From Thermoplasmata archaeon (GTDB lineage Archaea > Thermoplasmatota > Thermoplasmata > UBA184), in assembly GCA_030039915.1 (NCBI GenBank), contig JASHUP010000146.1, forward strand, positions 1 to 15,865: a stretch of DNA of 15,865 bases, written 5' to 3'. This document shows, in pieces, positions 1-7,481 of the stretch. The notes below the pieces were generated by a model. That model searched no databases. It had not been told where the DNA came from and worked only from the letters and a program-made list of their open reading frames with translations. The stretch's first letter is position 1. Each line of letters begins with the position of its first letter. Made by a program: the position numbers and the translations under genes.

Positions 1-947
1 AGGACCCCGAACGGAAACTCGGCACCGAGCACGGCGGCGACGTCCAGCGTGCGGTGGGACTCTTCGTCGAGCGGGGGGATGCCCGAGCCGGTGCGTCCAC
101 GCGCCTCGCCTCCCGAGGAGATCCGTCGGTCGAGCTGCTGAAGGAGGAGGGGGTTCCCGCCGGTCTCCGAGTAGCGGCGGGCGACCTCCTCGGGGGAGAA
201 CTCGCGTGTCGGGTCGTTCAGCTTGAGGTAATCCGCGACCTCGCCCGAGGTCATCGGCCGCAGGACGACGCGTCGAGCGTGGGTCGCGCTCTCGAATCCC
301 TCGAGCCGAGCGCGGCCCGATTCGGAGAGCGATGCGTAGGGGCGGCTGGTCGCGAGGATCCAGAGCGGGCGGTTCTGAAGCTGGTTCGCGAGGAACTCGA
401 CCGCGCTCAACGACGACTCGTCCGCCCGGTGGAGGTCCTCGAGAATGAGCACGGTCGGGCCGTGCCGGGTGAACTCGAGGAACTGCTCGGAGATCCCGGT
501 GAAGACCCGCTCGCGGGACGCCTCCGCGCGTTCGTCGGTCTCGCCGAGCGCCTCCAGCAGACGCTCTTCGATCCGGACCGGGGACGCGAACCCCGAGTCG
601 CCGAGGCGGGGCGCGAACCCGATCAGGAACTGGTCGGCGCCGAAGCGCGGCGCGTCCCCCGCCTGGGTCGTGGGGTCGTCCCTCAGGCTCTCGATCGCGG
701 ACCGGATCAGGGAGAACGGAGGCGGGTCGTCGAGGGCCAGCGCCCGCCCGATCAGTACGCGGATCCCGCGGGCCCGGATGTCGCGGACGAGCTCGGTGAT
801 GAGCGCCGACTTGCCGACCCCGGTACCGCCGACGAGCAGCGTGACCCCGCCCGTCCCGGCCCGCGCATCGTCGAACCGACGGTGAAGCGCCTCGACCGTC
901 TCCACCCGGCCAACGAACGGGCGACCCACCCCGGCTTCGGCCGCCAT
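1..947 (-). CDS. P-loop ATPase of the AAA_16/STAND type (N-terminal part, runs off the window)
   Basis: At least 315 residues are visible with no stop before the left edge, so the C-terminus is missing. The ATG at 947 gives an N-terminus with PFVGRVETVEAL (residues 10-21), the usual lead-in of AAA_16/MalT-like ATPase domains. A Walker A motif GGTGVGKS follows at residues 40-47, and a Walker B-like VLILEDLHRAD starts at about residue 166. A GGNPLLLQQL motif, typical of the end of STAND/AAA_16 domains, lies further on. In this family the ATPase serves as a nucleotide switch ahead of variable sensor or DNA-binding regions. Those would lie outside the window, so no specific role can be given. It follows gcvT by 34 bases but has its own TATA-like element, so it may be a separate unit. 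The family assignment is fairly sure; the function is open (signalling, transcription control or defence). Confidence 0.8.
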   Translation of the reverse strand, partial: MAAEAGVGRPFVGRVETVEALHRRFDDARAGTGGVTLLVGGTGVGKSALITELVRDIRARGIRVLIGRALALDDPPPFSLIRSAIESLRDDPTTQAGDAPRFGADQFLIGFAPRLGDSGFASPVRIEERLLEALGETDERAEASRERVFTGISEQFLEFTRHGPTVLILEDLHRADESSLSAVEFLANQLQNRPLWILATSRPYASLSESGRARLEGFESATHARRVVLRPMTSGEVADYLKLNDPTREFSPEEVARRYSETGGNPLLLQQLDRRISSGGEARGRTGSGIPPLDEESHRTLDVAAVLGAEFPFGV

Positions 948-977
948 TGCTTTCGCCGATAGGATGGGGTGGTCCGA

Positions 978-986
978 CTATTTACG
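978..986 (-). promoter_or_regulatory. TATA-like box of the P-loop ATPase gene
   Basis: The minus strand reads CGTAAATAG, an AT-rich island in GC-rich surroundings, about 31-38 bases before the ATG at 947. That spacing fits an archaeal TATA box with a start point at or just before the ATG. It overlaps the stop codon of gcvT. This is inferred from position and composition only. Confidence 0.4.
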
Positions 987-2166
987 TCCGCGGCCGAGCG
1001 GCTTTAAGAAACGGGAGCGCCACGACCCGGGCGGGAACTTCCCGGCCGCGGATCTCGAGCGAGAGCACCGTGCCCGCCGGCGCGAGTTCGGGCGGCACGT
1101 AGGCCAGCGCGATGCCCTTCCCGAGCGAAGGAGAGAGTCCCCCGCTCGTCGCTTCCGTCACGGGTTTCCCGCCGGCCCGCACGGGGGTCCCGTGGCGCGG
1201 GATCGCCCCCGGCTCCTCGACCTCGATCCCGACGAGGCGGCGCTTCGGGCCGTCGGCCTTCTCCTTCTCGAGCACGGGACTGCCGACGAACGCATGGTCG
1301 AGGTCCACGAACCGGTCCTGGCCGGCTTCGAGCGGCGTGTGGTCCCGGTGGAACTCCTGCCCGGAGAGGAGATACCCTTTCTCGAGACGCAGGGTATCGC
1401 GAGCGCCGAGCCCGACCGGCACGACCCCCGCCGCGAGGAGGCGCTCGGCGAGCGGGTCCGCCTCCTTCGCCGGGACGAACACCTCGTAGCCGAGCTCGCC
1501 GGTGTAGCCGGTGCGGCTCACGAAGAGCGAGTGCGCGAGCGCGTCCGGTAGGTGAAGGCCGAGGCGACCGGACCGGGGACCCTCCCCGTCGATCTTCGGG
1601 AAGAACGCGGCGTGGTAGAACGCGAGCTTCGAGAGGTCCCAGGGGAAGAGCTGCTCGAGGACCATGCGGGACTTCGGTCCCTGCACGGCCAGGAGGGCGA
1701 CCGGACCGTTCCATCGGCCGATGGTGGTGTCGGGGCTGCGGTGCTGGCGGAGAATCTCTTCGACCTCGTCCGCCCGGCTCGCGTTCGGGACGACCACGAA
1801 CGAGCGCGTGAGCTCTTCTCCGGTGTCGACCCGGCTGATGAGCAGATCGTCCACGATGTACCCCGTCGCTTCGAGAAGGAAGGTGTAGCGGACCTGGCCC
1901 GGAACGAGCCCGGCGACGTTCGCGGTCGTCCGTCGGCCGAGGAGGTCGGCCGCGTGGGCCCCCTCGACGGTCATGATCCCCATGTGGGAGACGTCGAACA
2001 CGCCCACCCCCTCCCGGACGGCGCGGTGCTCGGCGATGATGCTCGAGTAGTAGAGCGGCATCTCCCAGCCGGCGAACGGGACCATGTGACCGCCGTGGCG
2101 GAGGTGGAAGTCGTAGAGCGCGGTCCGTCGAAGCGGCGGGTCGGAGGCCGGTGGAGCGGCGCTCAT
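982..2166 (-). CDS. gcvT: Aminomethyltransferase (glycine cleavage system T protein)
   Basis: 394 residues, a little longer than the usual 360-375. GcvT takes the aminomethyl group from the lipoylated H protein and makes methylene-tetrahydrofolate (or a pterin equivalent) plus ammonia. Family signatures are clear: VPFAGWEMPLYYSSIIAEHRA near residues 29-49, FDVSHMG at 57-63, YIVDDLLI at 103-110 (the Asp aligned with the catalytic Asp of T proteins), RTGYTGELGYE, and GLGARDTLRLEKG. The C-terminal beta-barrel follows. The ATG at 2166 overlaps the purP stop (ATGA), with GGAG eight bases upstream. A longer frame extending to 2358 only reads through purP and is rejected. No other glycine cleavage gene is in the window, so H, P and L proteins must be encoded elsewhere, or the enzyme is a GcvT-family paralogue with another methyl donor. 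Confidence 0.93.
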   Translation of the reverse strand: MSAAPPASDPPLRRTALYDFHLRHGGHMVPFAGWEMPLYYSSIIAEHRAVREGVGVFDVSHMGIMTVEGAHAADLLGRRTTANVAGLVPGQVRYTFLLEATGYIVDDLLISRVDTGEELTRSFVVVPNASRADEVEEILRQHRSPDTTIGRWNGPVALLAVQGPKSRMVLEQLFPWDLSKLAFYHAAFFPKIDGEGPRSGRLGLHLPDALAHSLFVSRTGYTGELGYEVFVPAKEADPLAERLLAAGVVPVGLGARDTLRLEKGYLLSGQEFHRDHTPLEAGQDRFVDLDHAFVGSPVLEKEKADGPKRRLVGIEVEEPGAIPRHGTPVRAGGKPVTEATSGGLSPSLGKGIALAYVPPELAPAGTVLSLEIRGREVPARVVALPFLKAARPRT

Positions 2167-3320
2167 GTGACGATCTCCGCTAGGCGTCCTTCTTCGGACG
2201 CACGTCGGATCTCGAGCGCGACGCGTCGCCCGCTGCTCATCGGCGTCCGATACAGCGCGTTGCCGTACGGGTGTCCGAGCGCGAGATGGACGTTCGTCCC
2301 GCCGCCGATGCGCGCGGCGACGTCGAAGACCGTCGGACGGCCGTCGCGATCGATGCACGTCTGCAGGCAGAACGGTCCCAGGATTCCCGGCGGGTACTGA
2401 GCGCGCGCCGCGTCGACGAACTTCTCTCCCATCCGAAACACCTCTTCGAGAATCGATTCCCTCACCGTAAGCGTTCCGTGTCCGACCACCGTGTAGTCCG
2501 GGATGCGGTCGGAGTCGCTCAGCTCGAGCTGCTGCGCGGCGGGGAGCCGCACGAGACCGTCCAGATTGCTCTCGCGTCGTTCGTCGACCCCGAGGAGTTC
2601 GAGCCCGTCGTCGCGCGAGACGAGCGGCGAGAAGAAGAAATTGAAGTTGAACACCGGGCCGAGGACGTACTCCTCGATCCGGGCCGTCGCGAGATCGTCG
2701 GGGCGGATCGTCCCGCGGGCGACCAGCCGGTCCGCCTTCGCGCGGTACTCGGCCGGACTGGTCACCGTGAAGAACCCGCGCTCGAGCCGCTTCGTCGCGT
2801 GGGGCAGCTTCACGATCGCGAGGCGGTCGATCGCGTCGGGACTCGCAATCTGTCGGGGCGTTCGAATCCCCGCCCGCTCGAGCAGGGTGTAGTAGTTCTC
2901 CCGCTCGCTGCGTTCCTCGATCCGAAGGAGCCGCCGCGACCCCACGATCGGCACGCGGAAGTCGTTCTCGATCGTCGCGAGCGGAAGGTAGGAGCTGAAC
3001 GCGCGGTTCGGGACGAGCACGACGCCGCCCGCGCGCAGGCGTTCCTGGGTCGCGGGCGACGCGATGTCCGAGAACTTCGGAAACGTCCAGACCGCGTCGA
3101 CGCAGCCGCGCAGGCGTCGGCCGTCGGGAGCGCGTACCGAGCGGAAGTAGCGGGCGTACGTCGCATCGCGTCCCGACTCGGCGAGGACCAGGCTCGAGAG
3201 CCCCTCGGTGACCGCGCCGTCGGCGATGTCGATCGCGGAGTGCGACCCGACCGTACCCACCACCGGGGGAGAAGGGTAGTGACCCACGATCGCCCGAATC
3301 TCCTCGAGCGGGAGCGGCAT
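2163..3320 (-). CDS. purP: Formate-dependent AICAR formyltransferase (FAICAR synthetase) PurP
   Basis: 385 residues from the ATG at 3320; archaeal PurP proteins are about 350-390. PurP is an ATP-grasp enzyme that converts AICAR, formate and ATP to FAICAR, the penultimate step of IMP synthesis in archaea lacking the folate-dependent PurH. Matching features are GTVGSHSA (residues 22-29), NYYTLLERAGIRTPR, IEEYVLGPVFNFNFFFSPL from residue 215, ERRESNLDGLVRLPA, GILGPFCLQ and ARIGGGTN near the C-terminus. I chose ATG 3320 because MPLPLEEIRAIVGHY then lines up with the start of known family members. GTG 3332 or TTG 3338 would add 4 or 6 residues and is possible. It lies 14 bases after the molybdenum subunit stop, and its own stop overlaps the gcvT start, so it is translated inside the operon. 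Confidence 0.93.
   Translation of the reverse strand: MPLPLEEIRAIVGHYPSPPVVGTVGSHSAIDIADGAVTEGLSSLVLAESGRDATYARYFRSVRAPDGRRLRGCVDAVWTFPKFSDIASPATQERLRAGGVVLVPNRAFSSYLPLATIENDFRVPIVGSRRLLRIEERSERENYYTLLERAGIRTPRQIASPDAIDRLAIVKLPHATKRLERGFFTVTSPAEYRAKADRLVARGTIRPDDLATARIEEYVLGPVFNFNFFFSPLVSRDDGLELLGVDERRESNLDGLVRLPAAQQLELSDSDRIPDYTVVGHGTLTVRESILEEVFRMGEKFVDAARAQYPPGILGPFCLQTCIDRDGRPTVFDVAARIGGGTNVHLALGHPYGNALYRTPMSSGRRVALEIRRASEEGRLAEIVT
2175..2178 (-). promoter_or_regulatory. Shine-Dalgarno sequence of gcvT
   Basis: GGAG on the minus strand lies eight bases before the ATG at 2166, inside the 3' end of purP. It supports the ATG overlapping the purP stop as the real gcvT start. Confidence 0.5.
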
Positions 3321-3334
3321 GGGGGAGGGCACCG

Positions 3335-5536
3335 TCAAAGAACCTTAAGCGCTCGGGCCACCCGCTCGGCCGAGAGCGGGAGCTCGGTTACGTGGGCGCC
3401 GGTGGCGTCCCGCACCGCGAGCGCGACCGCCGCGGCCACCGGGATGATCGGAGGCTCGCCGAGCCCCTTCGCGCCGAACGCCCCGGCGCCACGGAACCCC
3501 TCGACGAAGTCGACCGAGATCGGCGGTACCTCGCCGAGCGTCGGGATCCGGTAGTCGAGGAGTCCGGGGTTGAGGAGCCGGCCGTCCTCCGACCACATCG
3601 CCTCCTCCGTGAGCGCGGTGCCGAGGCCCATCACGACCCCTCCCTCGACCTGCGCGGGGGCGGTGGCCGGATCGATGACCGTGCCGACGTCCTGGAACGC
3701 AGCGTAGCGCAGGACCCGGACCGTGCCGGTGGCCCGGTCGACCGCGACCTGAGCGGCGTGCGCCGCTCCCGTGAAATCGGTGTAGGCGTAGAACGTTCCG
3801 GTCACCACCTTGCGTTCGTCGATCGCCCCGGATTTCCCGTAGTGCCGGCCGTTCGCCACGATCCCGCCTCCCGCGCGCTCGGACTCGCTTTCGAGCTCCC
3901 GTACCGTCCGCTCGAGCGACCCCTGTTCGACACGGAGCTCGCCCGTCCCTTCGAGAAGACGGACCGGACCCGAACCGCCGAGTCGCCGTCCGAGGTCGTC
4001 GAACAGCGCACGGATCGCCTCGTCGACCGCGCGACCGAGCGCGGCGGTCGTGCGGCTACCGAAGACCCCGGAGTCGAACGGGGCGGTGGAGGTGTCCTCG
4101 TAGGTGACCATGACCCGGTCCGGCGAGAGCCCCGAGGCCCGGGCGGCGACCGCCCGCACCCCCGCGAGCACGCTGCCGCTCCCGATCTCTCGCTCTCCCT
4201 GGACGATCTCGAGCCCGCCCGGCGAGAGCCGGACCCGAGCCTCTCCGCCCGCGCCGGTGCCCGTCGACCAAAACCCGACCGCCACGCCCACTCCCGTATC
4301 GGGGCCGGCGTCCGCTCGCCATCGGGCGGCGGTCACCCGGGCCCGTTCGAAGGCCGTCAGAAGCCCGAACGGGCCGACCGGCTGGCCCATCGGGGTCGAG
4401 TCGCCCTCCTTCCAGAGATGCGCCGCACGAAAGACGACCGGGTCGAGTCCCGCTTCGCGCGCGACGTGATCGAGGTGCGACTCGACGACGAAGGCGCACT
4501 GCGGCGCGAACGGGGCGCGGTGGGCTCCGAACGGCGGTTTGTTCGTCCGGACCGCGTAGCCCTCCATCTCGAACACGGGCGTCCGGTACGGTCCGAGCAG
4601 GAACGCGATCGCGTAGCCGGCCGTGAAGTCCCGGCCGGGCAACGAGGTCCCGACGTCGAGGAGGAGACGAACGCGACGCGCGACGATGCGTCCGTTCGAC
4701 ACCGCGGTCTCCATGCGAACGACCGAGGGAAGGGTGGTCCGGCCGAGCTGGAACTCCTCTCGGTAGCGGAGCGACAGTTTCACCGGGAGCCCTGACGCCT
4801 TCGCGAGCAGGAGCGCGTACGGCTCGAGGAGCGCGGACCCCTTCCCTCCGAAGCCACCGCCCACCCAGGTTCCCTCGACGACGACGGATTCGACCGGTAG
4901 ACCGAGCAGCGTCGCGATATCCTCTCGTGCGCCGAACGGGGTCTGCGTGGAGGTGCGGACCCGCCAGGAGCCGTCCTTCACCTCGGCGAGACAGGCGTGA
5001 GGCTCGATCGCGACCTGATGCACGCTCGAAGTTCGGTAGGTCTCGCTCACGACGGTCTCGGCGGTGCGGAACGCCCGCTCGACGTCCCCCTCGCGTGCGA
5101 GCACGTGCGCCGCGATGTGCTCCGAACCCTCGGGCACCTTCCGCGGCCATTCGGGGAAGACCTCTTCGACGTCCGAGACGACGGGAAGGGCTTCGACGTC
5201 GACGCGGACGGCGCGCGCCGCGGCGCGCGCGAGCTCGAGCGTCGGCGCGGCCACCGCCGCGACCGGCTGGTTTCGGTAGACGACCGCCTCCGAAGGAAAG
5301 ACCGGCCGGTCCGGGTCGCCGGTGGCGCCCGGTAGGAGCCTCGCGAGGTCGGCGGCGCCGACCGCGACCACGCCGTTGAGCGCCCGGGCCGCGGAGAGGT
5401 CGACCGCCCGCAGGCGCCCGTGCGCGACGGGCGACGGGACGAGCGCCCCCCAGAGCATTCCGGGAGCCTCGAGATCAACGCCGTAGATCGTCGTCCCTTC
5501 GAGCTTTCCCCGCGCGTCGGGTCGAGGCGAGCGCAT
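3335..5536 (-). CDS. Molybdenum hydroxylase (xanthine dehydrogenase family), molybdopterin-binding large subunit
   Basis: 733 residues, normal for separate large subunits of this family. It holds the Mo-pterin cofactor and hydroxylates the substrate with water-derived oxygen. An N-terminal a/b hammerhead domain (GKLEGTTIYGVDLEAPGMLW from about residue 11) precedes the Mo-binding domain. This contains TQTPFGAREDI, the glycine motif VGGGFGGK (225-232), and GAKGLGEPP, whose Glu694 aligns with the catalytic base. In the substrate loop GAHRAPFAPQ, Arg340 is conserved as in xanthine dehydrogenases. Ala341 stands where form I CO dehydrogenases have Cys in AYRCSFR, so a Cu-S-Mo CO site is unlikely. 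The substrate may be a purine, an aldehyde or an N-heterocycle. The ATG at 5536 shares one base with the stop of the 2Fe-2S gene (TGATG) and has GGAGG seven bases upstream. Confidence 0.93.
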   Translation of the reverse strand: MRSPRPDARGKLEGTTIYGVDLEAPGMLWGALVPSPVAHGRLRAVDLSAARALNGVVAVGAADLARLLPGATGDPDRPVFPSEAVVYRNQPVAAVAAPTLELARAAARAVRVDVEALPVVSDVEEVFPEWPRKVPEGSEHIAAHVLAREGDVERAFRTAETVVSETYRTSSVHQVAIEPHACLAEVKDGSWRVRTSTQTPFGAREDIATLLGLPVESVVVEGTWVGGGFGGKGSALLEPYALLLAKASGLPVKLSLRYREEFQLGRTTLPSVVRMETAVSNGRIVARRVRLLLDVGTSLPGRDFTAGYAIAFLLGPYRTPVFEMEGYAVRTNKPPFGAHRAPFAPQCAFVVESHLDHVAREAGLDPVVFRAAHLWKEGDSTPMGQPVGPFGLLTAFERARVTAARWRADAGPDTGVGVAVGFWSTGTGAGGEARVRLSPGGLEIVQGEREIGSGSVLAGVRAVAARASGLSPDRVMVTYEDTSTAPFDSGVFGSRTTAALGRAVDEAIRALFDDLGRRLGGSGPVRLLEGTGELRVEQGSLERTVRELESESERAGGGIVANGRHYGKSGAIDERKVVTGTFYAYTDFTGAAHAAQVAVDRATGTVRVLRYAAFQDVGTVIDPATAPAQVEGGVVMGLGTALTEEAMWSEDGRLLNPGLLDYRIPTLGEVPPISVDFVEGFRGAGAFGAKGLGEPPIIPVAAAVALAVRDATGAHVTELPLSAERVARALKVL

Positions 5537-6009
5537 CACGGACCCTCCGCTTGCAGGAGCGAGACCGCGCGCGTGATCGCGAGGTAGCCGGTGCACCGGC
5601 AGAGGTTCCCGCCGAGGTCGTGGAGGAGTTCGTCCACGGGGACCGAGCGGCCCCGCTCCCGAAGGAGGCCGACGAGCGCGAGAACAAATCCCGGCGTGCA
5701 GTAGCCGCACTGGAGCGCTCCCGCGCGGCCGAACGCGTCCTGGACCGCGCGACCGACCGGGTCGTCCGACATTCCCTCGATCGTGGTGAGGGACGAGCCT
5801 TCGACTTCGCGGGTGAGCGTGAGGCACGAGAGGGTCGAGACGCCGTCCACGAGGACGGTGCACGCGCCGCAGTCTCCGCTGCGACACCCTTCCTTGGTCC
5901 CCTTGAGCCCGAGGCGCCAGCGGACCGTGTCGAGGAGATGCTCCGAGTCGGGGACGTCGTCCAGCGAGAGGGGTCGGCCGTTCACGGTGAGCGGGAGCGG
6001 CCGCGTCAT
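5536..6009 (-). CDS. Molybdenum hydroxylase, [2Fe-2S] small subunit
   Basis: 157 residues, the standard length for the iron-sulfur subunit, which carries electrons from the Mo centre to the FAD subunit. The N-terminal plant-ferredoxin domain has cysteines 42, 47, 50 and 62 (GCRSGDCGACTVL, then SCLTL). The C-terminal helical domain has cysteines 101, 104, 137 and 139 (QCGYCTPG and NLCRCTGY). All eight ligands of both clusters are present. The ATG at 6009 overlaps the stop of the FAD subunit gene (ATGA). An upstream extension of this frame to 6966 only reads across the FAD gene out of frame and is rejected. The protein is cytoplasmic, with no signal peptide visible. Confidence 0.95.
   Translation of the reverse strand: MTRPLPLTVNGRPLSLDDVPDSEHLLDTVRWRLGLKGTKEGCRSGDCGACTVLVDGVSTLSCLTLTREVEGSSLTTIEGMSDDPVGRAVQDAFGRAGALQCGYCTPGFVLALVGLLRERGRSVPVDELLHDLGGNLCRCTGYLAITRAVSLLQAEGP
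5543..5548 (-). promoter_or_regulatory. Shine-Dalgarno sequence of the molybdopterin subunit gene
   Basis: GGAGGG on the minus strand has its GGAGG core seven bases before the ATG at 5536, inside the end of the 2Fe-2S gene. It is a strong ribosome binding site and fixes the start of the large subunit. Confidence 0.6.
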
Positions 6010-6857
6010 GGGCGTCTTCCTTGCGCCGCCGAGACCACGCCCTTCACCGCGCGGTCGAGGAGGGTCATGACGAGATGCCGCCGGTACTCCGCGGAGGCGC
6101 GTCGGTCGGTGGCGATCGGGAGGGTACGGACGGAGAGCTCCGCGGCGCGACGCACGTCGACCTCGGACGGAGCGAGGGAACGCAGGGCCGCTTCCGCCTC
6201 GGGTACACGGAGGGCGCGAGGTGGAATCCCGCCGACGGCGAGCCTCCAGCGGCCGTCGCCCGGGGAGTACGCCGCGGCGACCGCGATCTGGGAGATGTCG
6301 TTGGCCGGACGTACCCGCTGCCAGAGGTAGACGGAGGGGCGGGGCTCGGGCACGCGCACCGACCGAATGAGCTCCCCCGGGGCGAGCACCGTGCGTCGCG
6401 ACCCGACGACGAACCGGTCGATCGGCACCGTACGCGACCCGCCCGGTCCGACGAGGTCGACCTCGGCGTCGAGCGCGAGCAGCACCGGGATGAGGTCGGA
6501 CGCCGGAGCGGCCCGTCCGAGGTTCCCACCGAGGGTCGCTCGGTGGCGGAGCTGCACGCTGCCCACCGCACGGATCGCCTGGAGGAGGCCCGGGTGATGT
6601 CGGCCGAGCTCGGGGTCGCGCTCGAGCGATCGGAGCGGCAGCGTGCTGCCGACGGTGAGCACCGGACCGTTCCAGTCGACCGTCCGCCACGGAAGATGGC
6701 GGAGCGAGACGACGCGTCGCGGGGTTCGCGCGCCGTCGAGCTCGAAGAGCAGGTCCGTGCCACCCGCGAGCACGACGACGTCGCCGGGATCGCCGGTCCG
6801 GAGCTCCGCGATCGCCGCGTCGACGCTCGGCGGCGCCACCAGGTCGAAACCGCTCAT
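6006..6857 (-). CDS. Molybdenum hydroxylase, FAD-binding medium subunit
   Basis: 283 residues, matching the 280-295 typical of stand-alone FAD subunits (CoxM/XdhB type). It accepts electrons from the 2Fe-2S subunit and passes them to NAD+ or another acceptor. The two flavin-diphosphate motifs are AGGTDLL (residues 31-37) and TLGGNLG (108-114). The C-terminal CO dehydrogenase flavoprotein domain follows, from about residue 170. I chose ATG 6857 because a TATA-like element lies about 30 bases upstream, suggesting a leaderless start; a TTG codon directly before it would add one residue. This is the first gene of the five-gene operon. Its stop overlaps the start of the 2Fe-2S gene by four bases. 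Confidence 0.94.
   Translation of the reverse strand: MSGFDLVAPPSVDAAIAELRTGDPGDVVVLAGGTDLLFELDGARTPRRVVSLRHLPWRTVDWNGPVLTVGSTLPLRSLERDPELGRHHPGLLQAIRAVGSVQLRHRATLGGNLGRAAPASDLIPVLLALDAEVDLVGPGGSRTVPIDRFVVGSRRTVLAPGELIRSVRVPEPRPSVYLWQRVRPANDISQIAVAAAYSPGDGRWRLAVGGIPPRALRVPEAEAALRSLAPSEVDVRRAAELSVRTLPIATDRRASAEYRRHLVMTLLDRAVKGVVSAAQGRRP
6018..6022 (-). promoter_or_regulatory. Shine-Dalgarno sequence of the 2Fe-2S subunit gene
   Basis: AAGGA on the minus strand lies eight bases before the ATG at 6009, within the end of the FAD subunit gene. It supports that ATG as the start. Confidence 0.5.
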
Positions 6858-6880
6858 CAATGCGGCCGAGCACGACCCGC

Positions 6881-6895
6881 AAGCTAACGGTTTCG
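6881..6895 (-). promoter_or_regulatory. Putative promoter (BRE plus TATA-like) of the hydroxylase-purP-gcvT operon
   Basis: On the minus strand a BRE-like CGAAAC runs into CGTTAGCTT, centred about 28 bases before the ATG at 6857. This is the only AT-rich stretch at the right distance, so transcription probably starts at or next to the start codon. The box is weak by consensus. It shares a roughly 100-base intergenic region with the divergent promoter of the winged-helix gene, so one bound protein could affect both. Confidence 0.35.
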
Positions 6896-6922
6896 CGTTC
6901 CGGCGGGACCGGGCACGCCTTC

Positions 6923-6930
6923 TTTTTTAT
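6923..6930 (+). promoter_or_regulatory. TATA box of the winged-helix gene
   Basis: TTTTTTAT begins 37 bases before the ATG at 6960 in an otherwise GC-rich region. Expected initiation about 25 bases downstream gives a leaderless or very short-leader mRNA. Confidence 0.55.
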
Positions 6931-6959
6931 CCGATGAGGGGCTTTGGCAACCGGACCGC

Positions 6960-7481
6960 ATGCCATTCGAACTCGCGTTGCGTTACAGCACTCCTCTCAC
7001 CCCGATCGCCGACCTCGACGAGGTGCTGCGCGAGTTCCTGCGGCTCGTCGGCTATCTGCCCGAAGGGGAGGAAGGGCGTGGCTCCGAGGGACCCGTGGCC
7101 CAGAGCCTCGCCTTCCGGCTCGTTCGGGACTGTCTCCTCAAGGACCCGGCGCGAGCGTGGTACGTCGATGAGCTGACGGCCGTCCTCAAGACCTCGAAGC
7201 CGACCGTCTATCGCCACGTCAACAAGCTCAAGGCGCTCGACTTGCTGGAGGAGGTCGGGGGGGCCGCCGACGGGAAGGGGCGAAAGGGGTACCGGCTCCG
7301 GTACGGGAACCTCGCCCGGGCGTGGGACTTCACGGAAGCGAACGCCCAGAACGCCCTTCGCCGATACCGGGAGACGGTGAATCATTTGCAGACGCTCGTC
7401 GAGAAGAAGGCCCTCGAGATTCCGCCGAAGGTCGTGACGGCCAGCCGTGTCGCCGGCCGAGAACGCGGAGGGAACCGATGA
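6960..7481 (+). CDS. Winged helix-turn-helix DNA-binding protein (ArsR/MarR-like fold)
   Basis: 173 residues. A winged helix-turn-helix lies at about residues 48-118. Its core AWYVDELTAVLKTSKPTVYR places the recognition helix near residues 78-91, and a Gly/Lys-rich wing GGAADGKGRKG follows at 100-110. A predicted long amphipathic helix (about 120-150) may mediate dimerisation. The N-terminal 45 residues show no domain I recognise. The ATG at 6960 fits the TATA box 30-37 bases upstream. The stop overlaps the start of the next gene (ATGA), so the two proteins are co-made. It is divergent from the molybdenum hydroxylase operon across a short shared region, so it may be a local regulator of that operon. 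That role is inference; the fold is well supported. Confidence 0.85.
   Translation: MPFELALRYSTPLTPIADLDEVLREFLRLVGYLPEGEEGRGSEGPVAQSLAFRLVRDCLLKDPARAWYVDELTAVLKTSKPTVYRHVNKLKALDLLEEVGGAADGKGRKGYRLRYGNLARAWDFTEANAQNALRRYRETVNHLQTLVEKKALEIPPKVVTASRVAGRERGGNR
7467..7471 (+). promoter_or_regulatory. Shine-Dalgarno sequence of the small beta-rich protein gene
   Basis: GGAGG lies six bases before the ATG at 7478, within the end of the winged-helix gene. It supports a real start at the ATGA overlap and translation of the second gene from an internal site. Confidence 0.6.

Noticed and set aside
54..962. Long plus-strand ORF of 302 codons opposite the ATPase gene
   Set aside because: It is the antisense shadow of the minus-strand P-loop ATPase, which has Walker motifs. 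The plus translation is Arg/Glu/Gly-rich with no domain.
2271..3554. Plus-strand ORF of 427 codons opposite purP
   Set aside because: High-GC antisense frame with biased composition; purP on the minus strand is clearly the real gene.
3392..4795. Plus-strand ORF of 467 codons opposite the Mo subunit gene
   Set aside because: Antisense shadow; the minus strand carries all molybdenum hydroxylase motifs.
6010..6966. N-terminal extension of the 2Fe-2S subunit frame to 476 codons
   Set aside because: It reads through the FAD subunit gene out of frame and is Arg-rich. The ATG at 6009 gives the exact family length.
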